Notes: generated by a model from the sequence alone, not told the origin. 64,000 nucleotides of DNA from Vibrio jasicida CAIM 1864 = LMG 25398 (GCF_000400365.1 NZ_BAOG01000003.1:290721-354720), one strand, 5' to 3'; counted from the stretch's first letter, positions 15,641 through 25,850 are shown. Program-made: numbers and translations.

Positions 15641-16672
15641 CTAACTATTTCCGATTTTCACACCACAACGTTTAAATAGATTTTTCCAAAATTGCACATG
15701 TTTCATTGTTTCCTCACGAAACTGATCGTGTGCTTTTTCTATTCCATAGTTTGCACCATGAGCTTGCATTCTCTTTTCAACAAGGGAAAGTCCCCCGTCG
15801 AGTTGCTGATAGGTACTGTCGACGTATGCCATGTAAGGTTGAACTTCTGCAACATAAATTGTTTGGAAGACGTTTCTCAAGTAACGAAATTGAGTGGTAT
15901 CACGGTTGGCACCACAAATGATTTTGTCTTGGTTTGCTTCGAGCATGTGTGTGGTTTGTTCTAACCAATGAGTCGCATCGAGCAAAGTGTAATAGAGTCG
16001 ACCAACGAGACGTGTTTTTTCGATCTCTTCTTGGTAGTTCACAATGGTCACATCGGGCAAGCGAGAAAGGGCACGATACGGTGTTTGGTACATTTCATCC
16101 AAAGCAAGGAAAGCATCTCGTACGTGTGCAACTTGGTCTTTGCTTTCCAACGGTAACCATTCAGATCCTGTTAGCTGTTTGCGCATGGCATCGCTAGTCA
16201 GCAACATATTGTCGAGATGCACTGTTAGATGGTGCCACTTCTGGTCGTACAAACCGTTCAGCTTTGTATTTTCTTCATCACTCAATGGGTAATCACTCAT
16301 GCAGCCATTCAGTGTTCTCAGCAGGTTGGTTTGATAATCAAAGTCGTAAAAGGCGTCTTGAACTTTACCCAGTTGAGAGTTTTTTTCTGCTAGTAAGTTA
16401 AACAAACCACATTGACGCAGTTGGTAGCTTTCGAGTAAGCCAAGTGATAGACGAGGGAGCTCTTGAAACAGTTCTCTTTTATCAGGAATAGTGACAGCGG
16501 GAGAGGCTTCTAACTCCGACTCCGACGTATCTAACACGTTGGCTAGGCGTTGATTGTATTTTTCGAATACCGCTTTCTCTGGGTTAAACCAGTCGTTGCA
16601 CCCACTGAGTAAGGTTGTCGGTAGTACAAGCGCCGCAGCAACAAGGGAGCTTCTTACAAGGGAACTTCTCAC
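15641..16672 (-). CDS. DUF3080-family lipoprotein
   Basis: A 343-residue lipoprotein with lipobox LLSGC (Cys at about residue 25), rich in helix, with no recognisable catalytic motif. I recognise the family as DUF3080, found in Vibrio and relatives; function unknown. The start is a GTG at 16670-16672, preceded by AAAGGAAATGCT. The first codons contain a short tandem duplication (RSSLVRSSLV, encoded by two near-identical 14-base units), so the signal peptide has been lengthened by slippage. It is transcribed convergently to the ligase and follows norM. Confidence 0.7.
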   Translation of the reverse strand: MRSSLVRSSLVAAALVLPTTLLSGCNDWFNPEKAVFEKYNQRLANVLDTSESELEASPAVTIPDKRELFQELPRLSLGLLESYQLRQCGLFNLLAEKNSQLGKVQDAFYDFDYQTNLLRTLNGCMSDYPLSDEENTKLNGLYDQKWHHLTVHLDNMLLTSDAMRKQLTGSEWLPLESKDQVAHVRDAFLALDEMYQTPYRALSRLPDVTIVNYQEEIEKTRLVGRLYYTLLDATHWLEQTTHMLEANQDKIICGANRDTTQFRYLRNVFQTIYVAEVQPYMAYVDSTYQQLDGGLSLVEKRMQAHGANYGIEKAHDQFREETMKHVQFWKNLFKRCGVKIGNS

Positions 16673-16731
16673 AGCATTTCCTTTTTAATCACTTAGATAA
16701 GTATACCGCTTAACGAATATGAGAGATCAAA

Positions 16732-16753
16732 AAAGCCAGCGAGTGCTGGCTTT
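16732..16753 (-). terminator. Rho-independent terminator after norM
   Basis: AAAGCCAGC and GCTGGCTTT form a 9-bp stem with a GAGT loop. On the minus strand it is followed by a T-run. It lies 26 nt past the norM stop. Confidence 0.8.
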
Positions 16754-16778
16754 AAAATTTGGCGGGTTGAAGTTCGAG

Positions 16779-18149
16779 TTATTGTTGAGAGAAATTCAAC
16801 TGAACTTCCGGCTCTTGATGGTGCATCCAACGCAAACGAATACCCAATAGGAAAGCCGCTGAAGATAGGCCTATGATGAAGCCCAACCAAAAGCCTTGTG
16901 CGCCCATAGGTTCAACAATCCAATCTGTGCGGCCAAGAATGTAACCAATTGGAAGTCCCAATAACCAGTACGCAACAAAGGTACGGTTGAAGATTGCACG
17001 CATGTCTTTATAGCCACGTAGTGCACCAGCAGCGATAACTTGAACCGCATCAGTGCATTGGTAGATTGCAGCAAACAGCAATAGCACCATTGCTAGTTCG
17101 ATAACTTCTGGGTTATTCGTGTAAAGCAAAGCGATTTGCTCACGGAACAGAACCGTAAGAATCGCGGTCATCATTGCTAACGCTAAACCGACCATGACGC
17201 CAACACGAGAAGCGACGCGTGCGCCATCGACGTTTTCTTCCCCAAGACGGTGACCAACACGAATACTGACTGCGGCACCCACACTCATTGGCAGCATAAA
17301 CACCAATGAAGAGAAGTTAATGGCGACTTGGTGCGCGGCAACAATGATTGAACCTAATGGAGAGACCAAAAGCGCGACCACTGCAAACAATGTCACTTCA
17401 AAGAACAATGCAGCGGCAACAGGGAAGCCGAGCTTAAACAGACGAATCTGAGCTTTCAGCTGTGGTTTATGAAATTCGCCAAACAGATTAATGCTTTTTA
17501 GACGAGCAGACGTAGTCACATAAAGGAAAAGCAGCCCAAACATCACCCAATAAACGATGGCGGTTGCGACGCCACAACCAACACCACCAAGGGCTGGCAT
17601 ACCAAACTTACCGTAAACGAAAATCCAGTTTAATGGGATGTTCAACATTAGGCCGATGAAACCAATCACCATGGCGGGCTTGGTTAGCGACATGCCATCA
17701 GTAAAGCTGCGTAACGTTTGGAACAATAAGAAAGCGGGTACCGCAAAAATAACCGCGTGGATGTAACCAACGGTTTTCTCTGTCATCGCTGCTTCTACAT
17801 TCATCAATCCAAGTATGAACTTAGTTTGGAACAAAACGCCGATAATAGGGATGCTGATCAACAATGCCAAAACGATGCCTTGTTGGATCTCAAAAGGAAT
17901 TTTTACTCGACGGCCAGAACCATTTAATTGAGCGACAACAGGTACAAGGGCCATCAATAAGCCAACGCCAAATAAAATTGACGGTAACCAAATACTTGCT
18001 GCAACAGATACCGCAGCCATGTCAGTAGCACTGACGCCACCAGCCATGACGGTATCGACAAACCCCATCCCGGTTTGTGCGACAGAAGCGATCAACACAG
18101 GGGTCGCCAGTTTAATAAGACTCGATGCTTCTTCTTTATAGCGATGCAC
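16779..18149 (-). CDS. norM: MATE multidrug efflux pump NorM
   Basis: A 456-residue protein with 12 membrane segments. Its N terminus (MHRYKEEASSLIKLATPVLI) and the segments SVAQTGMGFVDTVMAGGVSA and GVGLLMALVPVVAQLNGSGR closely match Vibrio NorM as I remember it. It exports cationic drugs and fluoroquinolones in exchange for Na+ at the inner membrane. Asp32 in VDTVMAGG is the conserved acidic residue of the N-lobe (Asp36 region in V. cholerae NorM). It is divergent from ribE, as in many gamma-proteobacteria. Full length, no defects. Confidence 0.93.
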   Translation of the reverse strand: MHRYKEEASSLIKLATPVLIASVAQTGMGFVDTVMAGGVSATDMAAVSVAASIWLPSILFGVGLLMALVPVVAQLNGSGRRVKIPFEIQQGIVLALLISIPIIGVLFQTKFILGLMNVEAAMTEKTVGYIHAVIFAVPAFLLFQTLRSFTDGMSLTKPAMVIGFIGLMLNIPLNWIFVYGKFGMPALGGVGCGVATAIVYWVMFGLLFLYVTTSARLKSINLFGEFHKPQLKAQIRLFKLGFPVAAALFFEVTLFAVVALLVSPLGSIIVAAHQVAINFSSLVFMLPMSVGAAVSIRVGHRLGEENVDGARVASRVGVMVGLALAMMTAILTVLFREQIALLYTNNPEVIELAMVLLLFAAIYQCTDAVQVIAAGALRGYKDMRAIFNRTFVAYWLLGLPIGYILGRTDWIVEPMGAQGFWLGFIIGLSSAAFLLGIRLRWMHHQEPEVQLNFSQQ

Positions 18150-18430
18150 GAAATACTCCAGAGCGGAACAATAAGTTGAAAATGAAATAAGTTGAAAAGA
18201 TAGGGAGTACTCGAGGACAAAAGATGTGATGAACTGATCTGATGGTTGATTTTAGTCACTATAAGGTGAAAAAATGCCTCGGAGGAACTCCGCGCAGATG
18301 ATAAACAATTGTATGCCCAGATGCCATACCCACAAGATAGGGATTTTTGGTTAATTGATAGACAATGGTAAAAACAGCTTGCGAATGTTCGTTCTGGCTA
18401 TCAGTCGCTTCTAACAAATAGGTAAAGAGA

Positions 18431-19042
18431 ATGTTTACAGGAATAGTTCAGGGTACGGCTAAAGTCGTTCAAATCGAAAAAAAAGAGCGCTTTCAAACTC
18501 ACGTTATCGAACTTGGAGGCTCGTTAAGCGAAGGGCTAGAGATTGGAGCCTCGGTCGCACACAATGGTTGTTGTTTAACCGTCACCAAAATTGAAGGAAC
18601 GCACATTAGTTTCGATCTAATGCAAGCGACCTTAGCTCTTACAAACCTAGGTGAATTGATAGAAGGCGACAGCGTAAATATTGAGCGAGCAGCCAAATTT
18701 GGTGATGAGATTGGTGGTCACAGTATGTCGGGGCACATCAGTTTAATGGGCGAAATTGTTGATGTGATTGATACGCCAAATAACCGCACCATTTGGTTTA
18801 CACTGCCGCAAGAATCTATGAAATATGTACTGGCTAAAGGGTACATCGGTTTGGACGGTTGCTCACTGACCATCGGCGAAGTCGAAGAGAATCGATTCTC
18901 GGTGCATTTGATTCCAGAAACCCTGCAAAGAACCTTGTTTGGTGCGCGCCAGGTTGGAGAGAAAATAAACATTGAATTTGACCCGCAAACTCAAGCCATC
19001 GTCGATACGGTTGAACGTGTATTAGCAGCAAAGCAGTTGTAA
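18431..19042 (+). CDS. ribE: Riboflavin synthase, alpha subunit
   Basis: A 203-residue protein made of two homologous lumazine-binding barrels: [15 protein letters not shown] at the start of the first and [19 protein letters not shown] at the second. GCCLTV and [10 protein letters not shown] are the paired substrate motifs. It catalyses dismutation of 6,7-dimethyl-8-ribityllumazine to riboflavin in the cytoplasm. It is a single gene with its own terminator. The 281-nt gap before it (18150-18430) shows no FMN-riboswitch core that I can recognise. Confidence 0.94.
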   Translation: MFTGIVQGTAKVVQIEKKERFQTHVIELGGSLSEGLEIGASVAHNGCCLTVTKIEGTHISFDLMQATLALTNLGELIEGDSVNIERAAKFGDEIGGHSMSGHISLMGEIVDVIDTPNNRTIWFTLPQESMKYVLAKGYIGLDGCSLTIGEVEENRFSVHLIPETLQRTLFGARQVGEKINIEFDPQTQAIVDTVERVLAAKQL

Positions 19043-19068
19043 GGCGTTTACTTATGACCGGAAACAAG

Positions 19069-19092
19069 AAAGGAGCTTAACCGCTCCTTTTT
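19069..19092 (+). terminator. Terminator after ribE
   Basis: AAAGGAGC and GCTCCTTT form an 8-bp stem with a TTAACC loop, followed by TTAT. It lies 27 nt past the ribE stop. Confidence 0.8.
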
Positions 19093-19149
19093 ATATTTTG
19101 TGTCGATGTTTACTTCATGTAGATGATTACTCGGGGGGATTAAAGCTCT

Positions 19150-19344
19150 CTATTCGTAGTTATCGTCAATGAACAGTTCTACCTTTTCGTGCATCTCATC
19201 CACTTTCATGTTGAGGTGGATGGCGTGGCAGCACGCAGGGCAGTCGTCATAAAACTCTTGGTTACCATTACTTGCATCTAAAGTGATACCGATAGAGTGC
19301 CCACAGTGAGGGCATTTAACATGTCTTTCAGTGTAATTTTGCAT
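19150..19344 (-). CDS. Small CPXCG zinc-ribbon protein
   Basis: A 64-residue protein with two cysteine pairs, KCPHCGHS (residues ~10-17) and DDCPACCHAIHL, plus an acidic C terminus (VELFIDDNYE). It matches the Cys_rich_CPXG family of small zinc-ribbon proteins, function unknown. It is a single gene with an ATG at 19344. Confidence 0.75.
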   Translation of the reverse strand: MQNYTERHVKCPHCGHSIGITLDASNGNQEFYDDCPACCHAIHLNMKVDEMHEKVELFIDDNYE

Positions 19345-19506
19345 ACAAAAACTCCTAGTATTGCAGGGCTTTTAATACTTTGGTGTCTCGAAAATTCAGC
19401 CCTTGAACACTCGTCTTCTCTCTGGTGCAGAGATTCAAATTAAGTCGAGTTACTTTGAATATTAGGTGTTGTTGTTGCTAATTGAGTCGAAATAAGTACA
19501 AAAGTT

Positions 19507-19536
19507 GACCCCAAACTCATGATTGAGCTTGGGGTC
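19507..19536 (-). terminator. Hairpin terminator after the fructosamine-kinase-like gene
   Basis: GACCCCAA and TTGGGGTC are perfectly complementary, and the inner CTCA/TGAG extends the stem. On the minus strand it lies 60 nt past the stop and is followed by AACTTTTG. The rest of the gap 19345-19595 holds nothing I recognise. Confidence 0.65.
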
Positions 19537-19595
19537 TTAAACTAGGGTGATATGCGTCGAATTTTTACATTCGGCAATGATCTTTCCCTTCCAGA

Positions 19596-20462
19596 TCAAT
19601 AAGAAATAATCTTCTTAATTATCGATTGGGCCTGTTCAAGATAGTGACCTCCGAACAAGTTACAATGATTGAGGATGTGATAAAGGTTGTAGATGTCTTT
19701 TCGTTCATCATAGCCTGCGGGTAATGGCGCAACGGATTCATATCCTTGATAAAACTCCGGTTGGAACCCACCAAACAGCTCAGTCATCGCGATATCACAT
19801 TCACGATCTCCCCAATAGCAAGCAGGGTCAAAGCAGATAGGGCCAAATGGTGTCAATGCCGTGTTCCCATTCCACAAATCACCGTGAAGCAATGATGGCT
19901 CTGGAGCGTGATTGGCTAAAAGCTGTTTCACAACATCAATAAAGTCATCGATATCGACGAGGGTGACACCTTTTTCTTTCAGCAACTGTAACTGCCAACC
20001 TATTCGTTGCTCAGAAAAAAAGACACACCACTTTTTATGCCATTGATTTGGTTGAAGGGTAGAGCCTATGTAATTGTCGGAATCAAATCCGAACTCTTTC
20101 TGTTCTCCCCACAAATGTAAACGCGCCAGTTGCTGGCCAAACTTAAAGCTGTGCTTTGCATCTTCAAGTGGTTTGGTTGGTAGGTAATTCAGGATCAAGA
20201 ATGAGTGGGTTTTGGTTTTGCCCGCTAACACGACTTCAGGGACAAAAACCGTCGAGGTTTCACGTAACAAGTGAAGGCTTTCTACTTCAACTTCGAACTT
20301 AGATAAAAAGTCTCGATCATTGAGTTTGACGAAATAGCGCTGTTCTCCGTCATTGATCATGTAACTCTCACTGATGTCTCCACCAGAGAGGCGTGTCTTC
20401 TCAGTGATTTGATATTCGAACATCAAGGTATCAGAAAGCTGTTGCGATATTGCTTGCCACAT
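19596..20462 (-). CDS. Fructosamine kinase family protein (YniA-like)
   Basis: A 288-residue protein kinase-like fold enzyme. An N-terminal G-loop-like segment LSGGDISESYMIN and KLND (ATP-binding Lys) are followed by the catalytic loop LLHGDLWNGNTAL and the metal-binding segment FDPACYWGDRECDIAMTELFGGF, the hallmark of fructosamine/ketosamine-3-kinases. It is likely to phosphorylate glycated amines for deglycation in the cytoplasm; the substrate of bacterial homologues is uncertain. GAGG precedes the ATG. Single gene. Confidence 0.85.
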   Translation of the reverse strand: MWQAISQQLSDTLMFEYQITEKTRLSGGDISESYMINDGEQRYFVKLNDRDFLSKFEVEVESLHLLRETSTVFVPEVVLAGKTKTHSFLILNYLPTKPLEDAKHSFKFGQQLARLHLWGEQKEFGFDSDNYIGSTLQPNQWHKKWCVFFSEQRIGWQLQLLKEKGVTLVDIDDFIDVVKQLLANHAPEPSLLHGDLWNGNTALTPFGPICFDPACYWGDRECDIAMTELFGGFQPEFYQGYESVAPLPAGYDERKDIYNLYHILNHCNLFGGHYLEQAQSIIKKIISY

Positions 20463-20686
20463 ACAAAACCTCGCTTATCTATTTGACCAACAATAGTTTA
20501 GGATAAACGGCGGAAGATTGACGCGCAGTTGAGCAAACTTCGACAATAAAACTGCTGCATATAGTAGAAAATGTGCATAAGTGTGAATCATGTCGCCTAT
20601 AACCCTATGATTTATGGACTTAACATATGGAGCTATTGGTATACAACGAGTATTATTATTTTTTTGACTTTAGTTCCATTGGTGGC

Positions 20687-21655
20687 ATGAAAATACTGAT
20701 TTGTGATGATTCGGCGGTAGCACGAAAGTTGATATCCCGTTCCATCGTACACGAAACATCATTGCACCTGATCGAAGCCCAAGACGGTTACGAAGCGTTG
20801 ACGATTCTAGCGGAACAAAATATTGACGTTTTGTTTCTCGATTTAACGATGCCGATTATGGACGGGTTCGAGGTACTAGAGTCTCTACCGGTCAGCAATT
20901 ATCCCACTCAAGTTGTCATCATTTCTGGTGACGTTCAGCAAGAGGCTAAACAACGTTGTTTAGATCTTGGCGCAATCGACTTTATCGCCAAGCCTCTGTC
21001 AGAAGAACAGGTTATCCCGCTATACGAAACGTTAGGGTTGCAATACGCATTTAGCTCGAGTGGAAATGCAGCGCCAGCCCCCGAAATTGAGATTACCCCT
21101 CTGGCGAAATTTCGTGAAGTCGCCAACATCGCGTTAGGTAAGGGTGCTGCGATTATGGCCGACCATCTTCATGAGTTCATTCAACTGCCAGTGCCCCACG
21201 TTGGTCCATTGTCGTATGGAGAACTGCATATGACGTTAGTGGACGTGATCGGTCGAGACAGTTCAGTTGCCGTTGCTCAGCGATTTGTTGGTGGTGGTAT
21301 CCATGGTGAAGCTTTAGTTTGTTTGCGTGGTAAAGACATTAATCAAATCGGAGAGCGCCTTGGTTATTTACTTGAGTTCACTCGGCACAACGAGATTATC
21401 CTAAATGTGTCGAATCTTTTGGTATCTTCATTCTTAACGTCATTGGGTACACAGTTGGATAAGCAATTTTCGTTGCGCCAGCCTGCCATTATAGAAAACG
21501 TCATTCCATACAATGAAGAGAAGAGTGAATCTGGTGAACTCTTTACCATCGAATACACCTACATGGCAGAGGCGCTCGATTTTGAGTGTGAAGTTCTGTT
21601 TTTGATAGATAAATCATCCGTAGAAATCATCTATGAAATTATGGAGCTAATCTAA
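20687..21655 (+). CDS. Response regulator with C-terminal CheC-like domain
   Basis: A 322-residue protein. The receiver domain (MKILICDDSAVARKLISRSI) has the phospho-acceptor Asp in DVLFLDLTMPIMDGFEVL. It is followed from about residue 135 by a CheC/CheX/FliY-like region: FREVANIALGKGAAIMADHL and a second NEIILNVSNLLVSSFLTSLG, two E/N-x3-N-like helices typical of CheY-P phosphatases. The frame opens at 20627, but the Met at 20687 is where receiver domains normally begin. It overlaps the diguanylate cyclase gene by one base (TAATG), so the two are coupled. Confidence 0.82.
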   Translation: MKILICDDSAVARKLISRSIVHETSLHLIEAQDGYEALTILAEQNIDVLFLDLTMPIMDGFEVLESLPVSNYPTQVVIISGDVQQEAKQRCLDLGAIDFIAKPLSEEQVIPLYETLGLQYAFSSSGNAAPAPEIEITPLAKFREVANIALGKGAAIMADHLHEFIQLPVPHVGPLSYGELHMTLVDVIGRDSSVAVAQRFVGGGIHGEALVCLRGKDINQIGERLGYLLEFTRHNEIILNVSNLLVSSFLTSLGTQLDKQFSLRQPAIIENVIPYNEEKSESGELFTIEYTYMAEALDFECEVLFLIDKSSVEIIYEIMELI

Positions 21656-22617
21656 TGTCCGAAATTACGCTGGACATAGCAGACTTTCATTGGGTTACCC
21701 AAATACTCGATACCATGGACTCAGGGCTCATCGTATTAGATGAAGACTATAAAGTCTGCGTGTGGAACAGTTTTATGCAGTCTTATAGTGGCATACTATC
21801 GCAGAATATCCTCGGTGAATGTTTGTTTGACCATTTCCAAGATTTACCCCGAACTTGGCTAGAGACCAAGCTCAAAACGTCCGCGGATTTAGAAACTCGT
21901 TCATTTTCAAGTTGGGAAAACCGTCCATACCTTTTTAAATTTAACAACTTTTCGCCGGTTTCCAACAGCAGTCATTTGATGTTCCAAGATATTGTTATCA
22001 CGCCGTTACGCTCGTTATCAGGCGACGTGAGCCACATAGCCATTCAAATCAACGATGTCTCGGAAACCGCGCGTAATAGAATCCACTTAAGAGAAACCAA
22101 CCAACACCTGTCTGAAATCAGCCGCAAAGATGGATTAACCGGATTATTTAACCGTGCTTATTGGGAACAGTCACTGAAGGAAGAATTCAATCAACTTAAA
22201 GTGATGGAAGGGTCGTGCTCATTGGTTATTTTTGACATCGACCATTTTAAAAAAGTCAATGATACCTATGGTCACCATACTGGGGATGAAGTAATCCGTC
22301 GGACGTCCAGTTTATTGCGGAAAACCGCACGCAGTAGCGACGTGTGTGGGCGTTTTGGTGGAGAAGAGTTTACCGTTTTATTGCCACATACCAACCAAGA
22401 ACAAGCGTCCTATTTCGCAGAGCGTCTTAGAAAACGAATTGAGCAAGAAATTGTGAAAGTTGAAGACTTTTTGATTAACTACACGATAAGTATCGGTGTT
22501 TGCGAGTATAAATCTAACTTTGAGAGTCACACACAATGGCTGAAGAGTGCCGATGCAGCGTTGTATCGCGCGAAAGAGAATGGACGCAATCAGACTTGTT
22601 GTCATCAAGACGACTAA
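21655..22617 (+). CDS. PAS-GGDEF diguanylate cyclase
   Basis: A 320-residue cytoplasmic protein. An N-terminal PAS-like sensor (VTQILDTMDSGLIVLDEDYKV) is followed by a GGDEF domain from about residue 160 (DGLTGLFNRAYWE). The active site is GGEEF (GRFGGEEFTVLLP). An inhibitory I-site RSSD lies five residues before it, so product inhibition by c-di-GMP is expected. It makes c-di-GMP from two GTP. Translational coupling to the CheC-type response regulator suggests that the pair forms one signalling module. Confidence 0.9.
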   Translation: MSEITLDIADFHWVTQILDTMDSGLIVLDEDYKVCVWNSFMQSYSGILSQNILGECLFDHFQDLPRTWLETKLKTSADLETRSFSSWENRPYLFKFNNFSPVSNSSHLMFQDIVITPLRSLSGDVSHIAIQINDVSETARNRIHLRETNQHLSEISRKDGLTGLFNRAYWEQSLKEEFNQLKVMEGSCSLVIFDIDHFKKVNDTYGHHTGDEVIRRTSSLLRKTARSSDVCGRFGGEEFTVLLPHTNQEQASYFAERLRKRIEQEIVKVEDFLINYTISIGVCEYKSNFESHTQWLKSADAALYRAKENGRNQTCCHQDD

Positions 22618-22757
22618 CCTAATTGGATAAAAATTATTCAGTTGGCGCATCAATGCTTGTTAATATGAAATAAGTTAATGAAATTTTCTCGGCATGTCTT
22701 ACTATTGAAACTAATTCGCTTTCATCTTCGAAGGCTTGCATTAAACGGAGAAAAACA

Positions 22758-23102
22758 GTGGTTGTAGAAACCGATGGATATCTCGCTCTTATAGAGCACC
22801 TGTCACTTAACTTAGATATTTTCACGTCTGAAATTGGTGACACAGGATCAGAAAGCATCGAAGATGTCGTGAATGACATGGTGGCGTCGAACATCATGGC
22901 GATTTTCGAACAAAACCCAGAACTGCATTCAAGTGTACGTTTCAAGCTACTTAAAGAAGCGGATGCCGTCGTTGAAGACCTTGGCGAAGTGTTAGCTGGC
23001 GTTTGGGGTAAGAAAGCGACCAACGAGCAAATTGCATTCCTTGATGAATACATTGCGCTAGTGAAAAACTTATTTGATACCGCTGTCGCGACTTACGATT
23101 GA
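22758..23102 (+). CDS. DUF3802 family protein
   Basis: A 114-residue, acidic, helical soluble protein (IEDVVNDMVASNIMAIFEQN, LIEHLSLNLDIFT) that I recognise as DUF3802, a family confined to Vibrio, Shewanella and relatives; function unknown. The start is GTG at 22758, preceded at a good distance by ACGGAG. It is a single gene, convergent with the NlpC/P60 gene. Confidence 0.75.
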   Translation: MVVETDGYLALIEHLSLNLDIFTSEIGDTGSESIEDVVNDMVASNIMAIFEQNPELHSSVRFKLLKEADAVVEDLGEVLAGVWGKKATNEQIAFLDEYIALVKNLFDTAVATYD

Positions 23103-23128
23103 ATCTAGTCTCTCGTCATTTCGATCTA

Positions 23129-23152
23129 AAGAGGAGTTACATGGTAACTCTT
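23129..23152. terminator. Shared hairpin between convergent DUF3802 and NlpC/P60 genes
   Basis: GAGGAGTTAC pairs with GTAACTCTTC around an ATG loop. It overlaps the stop codon of the minus-strand gene; on that strand CTTTAGA follows. T-runs are short on both sides, so it would be a weak terminator. Confidence 0.4.
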
Positions 23153-23625
23153 CTTACTTGCCAAAACTTCGATGCCCAATAAGGGTTGTCTATTCTTGAA
23201 ATGATCACGCCTTTCGATGTAGAAGCGTGCATAAACTGCTTATTCCCTAGATAGATACCAACATGGTAAGTGGTTCTTCTTGTTTTGAAAAACACTAGAT
23301 CACCCTGTTGTGCATCTGACCAGCTCATCTCTACGCCTTGCTTAGATTGCTGTCTTGTCGTTCTTGGTAATGACATTTGATATGCCTCGACAAAGGCTTT
23401 CTGTACGAAGGCAGAACAATCAATACCAGACTTTTTGGTTCCACCCAAGCGATAAGGCGTGCCTTCCCACTCATCATAAAAGTCGAACAGGCCCCGATTG
23501 TCGGAGAGCAGTTCAGTAACAGGAAGAGAGACCTCAGCTTGTTTTTCTGGATCGGGGGCGGACGAACATGCACTAAGTAGTACACTGATTATCAAAGGAA
23601 AATAAATACGACGCACATCACCCAC
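23137..23625 (-). CDS. NlpC/P60 peptidoglycan endopeptidase lipoprotein
   Basis: A 162-residue lipoprotein (lipobox LLSAC, Cys at about residue 20) with an NlpC/P60 cysteine peptidase domain. The catalytic Cys is in KSGIDCSAFVQKAF, the His in TTYHVGIYLG and the third polar residue in QFMHAST. It would cleave the D-Glu-DAP bond of peptidoglycan stems from the outer membrane. The start is a GTG (23625); a second GTG three codons in (23616) has an equally good ribosome site. Single gene. Confidence 0.88.
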   Translation of the reverse strand: MGDVRRIYFPLIISVLLSACSSAPDPEKQAEVSLPVTELLSDNRGLFDFYDEWEGTPYRLGGTKKSGIDCSAFVQKAFVEAYQMSLPRTTRQQSKQGVEMSWSDAQQGDLVFFKTRRTTYHVGIYLGNKQFMHASTSKGVIISRIDNPYWASKFWQVRRVTM

Positions 23626-23764
23626 CTGTCATCCCTACAACTTAAAACTGAAATATTAATGTCATGACCAATACCTAGTATGGGCAGCAAATCACGTTTT
23701 GTCTCACTTCTGTGACGAATAAACGGAAAGTTGATTCAAACCCAAGAAAGAACATTAATTGATT

Positions 23765-25783
23765 ATGACAACGCGCAAACGTCTACGCTTTTCTTTTTCA
23801 CTGATTCAAACGATCAGTGCAACATTTTTAACTATCATCGCTCTTGTTATAGCCCTTTCTGTCTCAAGTTTCAAAGGAATGGAGCAGGTTGGCGAACAAT
23901 TTGAAGAGTTGTCTCAAAAAGCGTTACCGATGGCGATGGCAAATGCGACACTGACAAGAAATGTTTTAGAGCAAGTAAAGTTGCTTAACTATGGAATGCA
24001 AATTTCTGATCCAGATGAACTTCCTCTCATCACCGCCAAAATTGACGCTCTCGCACAGCAAACTGAAGGTTTAATAGAACAAACATCGGGAGTCGCGGAA
24101 CATTTATCTAACATGTTACAAGTAAATGTTCAGGAGTTGCATCAAGTCACCAATTCCATTTTATCGAAACAATCTGCGGTGATTCAAATGCAAAGCGACA
24201 TTAACTCGGCCGTTGGTGGGTTTCGGTATGGGTTAAGTTCGATTGGTCCAGAGATGAACCGTATCAGCTCGTTTCTCAGCAACGACAACCCTGAATCGAG
24301 TGATGCGGCAAATCGCTTCATTGCATCCGCGAGCTCGATGGAAAGTACTTTCTTGGTCATGATGATGCAAACCGAGCTAGAGAAAGCGGAGCAAGAATAC
24401 AGAGAAATGCGAAACCGTATCGCTGGTATAAATCTCGCTTACGATGACTTCAAAGAATGGCACCCTGAAGTGACTGAGTTCGCCAGCCTAACAGCACCTT
24501 ATGAGATGGTACAGGCAGGCTTCAAAGATGAAGGGGTTTTGCGTTTGATTCTGGCGAAACTCGAACAGTGCGAACAGCAAAAAGTGGAGTTTCAACGTGC
24601 CTCTCAGCTCTCAAACGAAACCATGTATTTGCTCGACCAAGTATCTGATTCCGCCTCAGCGTTGATTGATGAGCGTGAAACTATTGTCCACAGTACCATT
24701 CAAAACGTCAGCTTAATGGTTGTTGTTGCCGCTGGCGTCATCTCGCTTGTGGTGTTAGCGACTTGGTTTGGCCTCCGTACTTGGATCAATCGAGGGTTGA
24801 AAAACATCCTTACTCGTCTCTCCGCTTTAACGGAACATGATTTCCGAGATAGAGCGCAAGAGATTGGCCCGTTTGAGCTTAAAGAAGTCGCACGCAAACT
24901 CAACCAAGTTATCGATTCAACCCACGATTCGATTTCTACCGTCACGCGTAACTGCGAAACCTTGTACCAAACCGCTGAGATAAGCCACGATGCGGCCGAG
25001 CAAACAAATCAAAGCTTAACTTTGCAAAATGAAGCGCTGGCGAGCATGGTGACGACCATTACTCAGTTAGAAGCATCGATTAGAGAGATCGCGACGGTGA
25101 CAAATGCCTCTTCCGAAGATTCGCATTTAGCGACAGAACACACAGTGAAGGGGGTTGGTGTGGTAGAGCAAAACCGTCAGCGTTTGGAGTCTCTTGAAAG
25201 CTCCCTTAATTTGAACGAGCGGTCGATGTTAGAACTCGACCAACGAGTTAAACAGATCCGCGAGATGGTAGACATGATCAGTGGTATTGCTGATAACACC
25301 AACTTACTTGCTTTGAATGCGGCGATTGAAGCGGCGCGCGCTGGGGAGCAAGGGCGAGGTTTCGCAGTTGTCGCCGATGAAGTACGCAAGTTAGCGAGTG
25401 ATACGTCCCAACAAACCAAAAATATTCGAGAGATGATGAATGAGCTGGTGGCTGCCGCAGAACGTTCACGTAAAGCGGTAAGTGAGTCGCGTGAAGAGAT
25501 GGCGTATGCACTTCAATCGAGTCATGAAGTAAAGTCGGCTTTTTCGGATATCGATGCGGCGGCTCGACATATACAGCTACGTGTCGAACAGATTTCTGTT
25601 GCGACAGAAGAGCAAGAACGAGCAACAGCCGATGTATCGCAAGCCATTACACATATTTCTGACCAAGGTGAATACACTAAACTCCAATTAGAATCCATGG
25701 TTGAAAGCTCGGAACAAGTCGCAGACATCGCGGGCCACCAACAAGCGATGCTGCATAAATACGAACTGCATCAAGTGAGTTGA
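23765..25783 (+). CDS. Methyl-accepting chemotaxis protein
   Basis: A 672-residue transmembrane chemoreceptor. TM1 is at residues ~15-36, a large helical periplasmic sensor spans ~40-310 with long heptad stretches, and TM2 is [25 protein letters not shown] domain and a signalling domain follow, with the hairpin tip [20 protein letters not shown] and the conserved [15 protein letters not shown]. There is no C-terminal NWETF-like pentapeptide for CheR tethering. I chose the ATG at 23765 over the TTG at 23759. The ligand is unknown. Confidence 0.92.
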   Translation: MTTRKRLRFSFSLIQTISATFLTIIALVIALSVSSFKGMEQVGEQFEELSQKALPMAMANATLTRNVLEQVKLLNYGMQISDPDELPLITAKIDALAQQTEGLIEQTSGVAEHLSNMLQVNVQELHQVTNSILSKQSAVIQMQSDINSAVGGFRYGLSSIGPEMNRISSFLSNDNPESSDAANRFIASASSMESTFLVMMMQTELEKAEQEYREMRNRIAGINLAYDDFKEWHPEVTEFASLTAPYEMVQAGFKDEGVLRLILAKLEQCEQQKVEFQRASQLSNETMYLLDQVSDSASALIDERETIVHSTIQNVSLMVVVAAGVISLVVLATWFGLRTWINRGLKNILTRLSALTEHDFRDRAQEIGPFELKEVARKLNQVIDSTHDSISTVTRNCETLYQTAEISHDAAEQTNQSLTLQNEALASMVTTITQLEASIREIATVTNASSEDSHLATEHTVKGVGVVEQNRQRLESLESSLNLNERSMLELDQRVKQIREMVDMISGIADNTNLLALNAAIEAARAGEQGRGFAVVADEVRKLASDTSQQTKNIREMMNELVAAAERSRKAVSESREEMAYALQSSHEVKSAFSDIDAAARHIQLRVEQISVATEEQERATADVSQAITHISDQGEYTKLQLESMVESSEQVADIAGHQQAMLHKYELHQVS

Positions 25784-25823
25784 CCCAGCATTAGGTAAGA
25801 CCAAACGAACTTCCAATACGACC

Positions 25824-25850
25824 AAAGGCAGGGCAATTGCTCTGCCTTTT
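25824..25850 (+). terminator. Terminator after the chemoreceptor gene
   Basis: AAAGGCAG(G)GC and GC(T)CTGCCTTT form a stem with an AATT loop, followed by TTATTTTTT. It lies 40 nt past the stop. Confidence 0.8.

Noticed and set aside
18150..18430. FMN riboswitch expected before ribE
   Set aside because: I could not find the conserved RFN core in the 281-nt gap; the spacing alone is not evidence.
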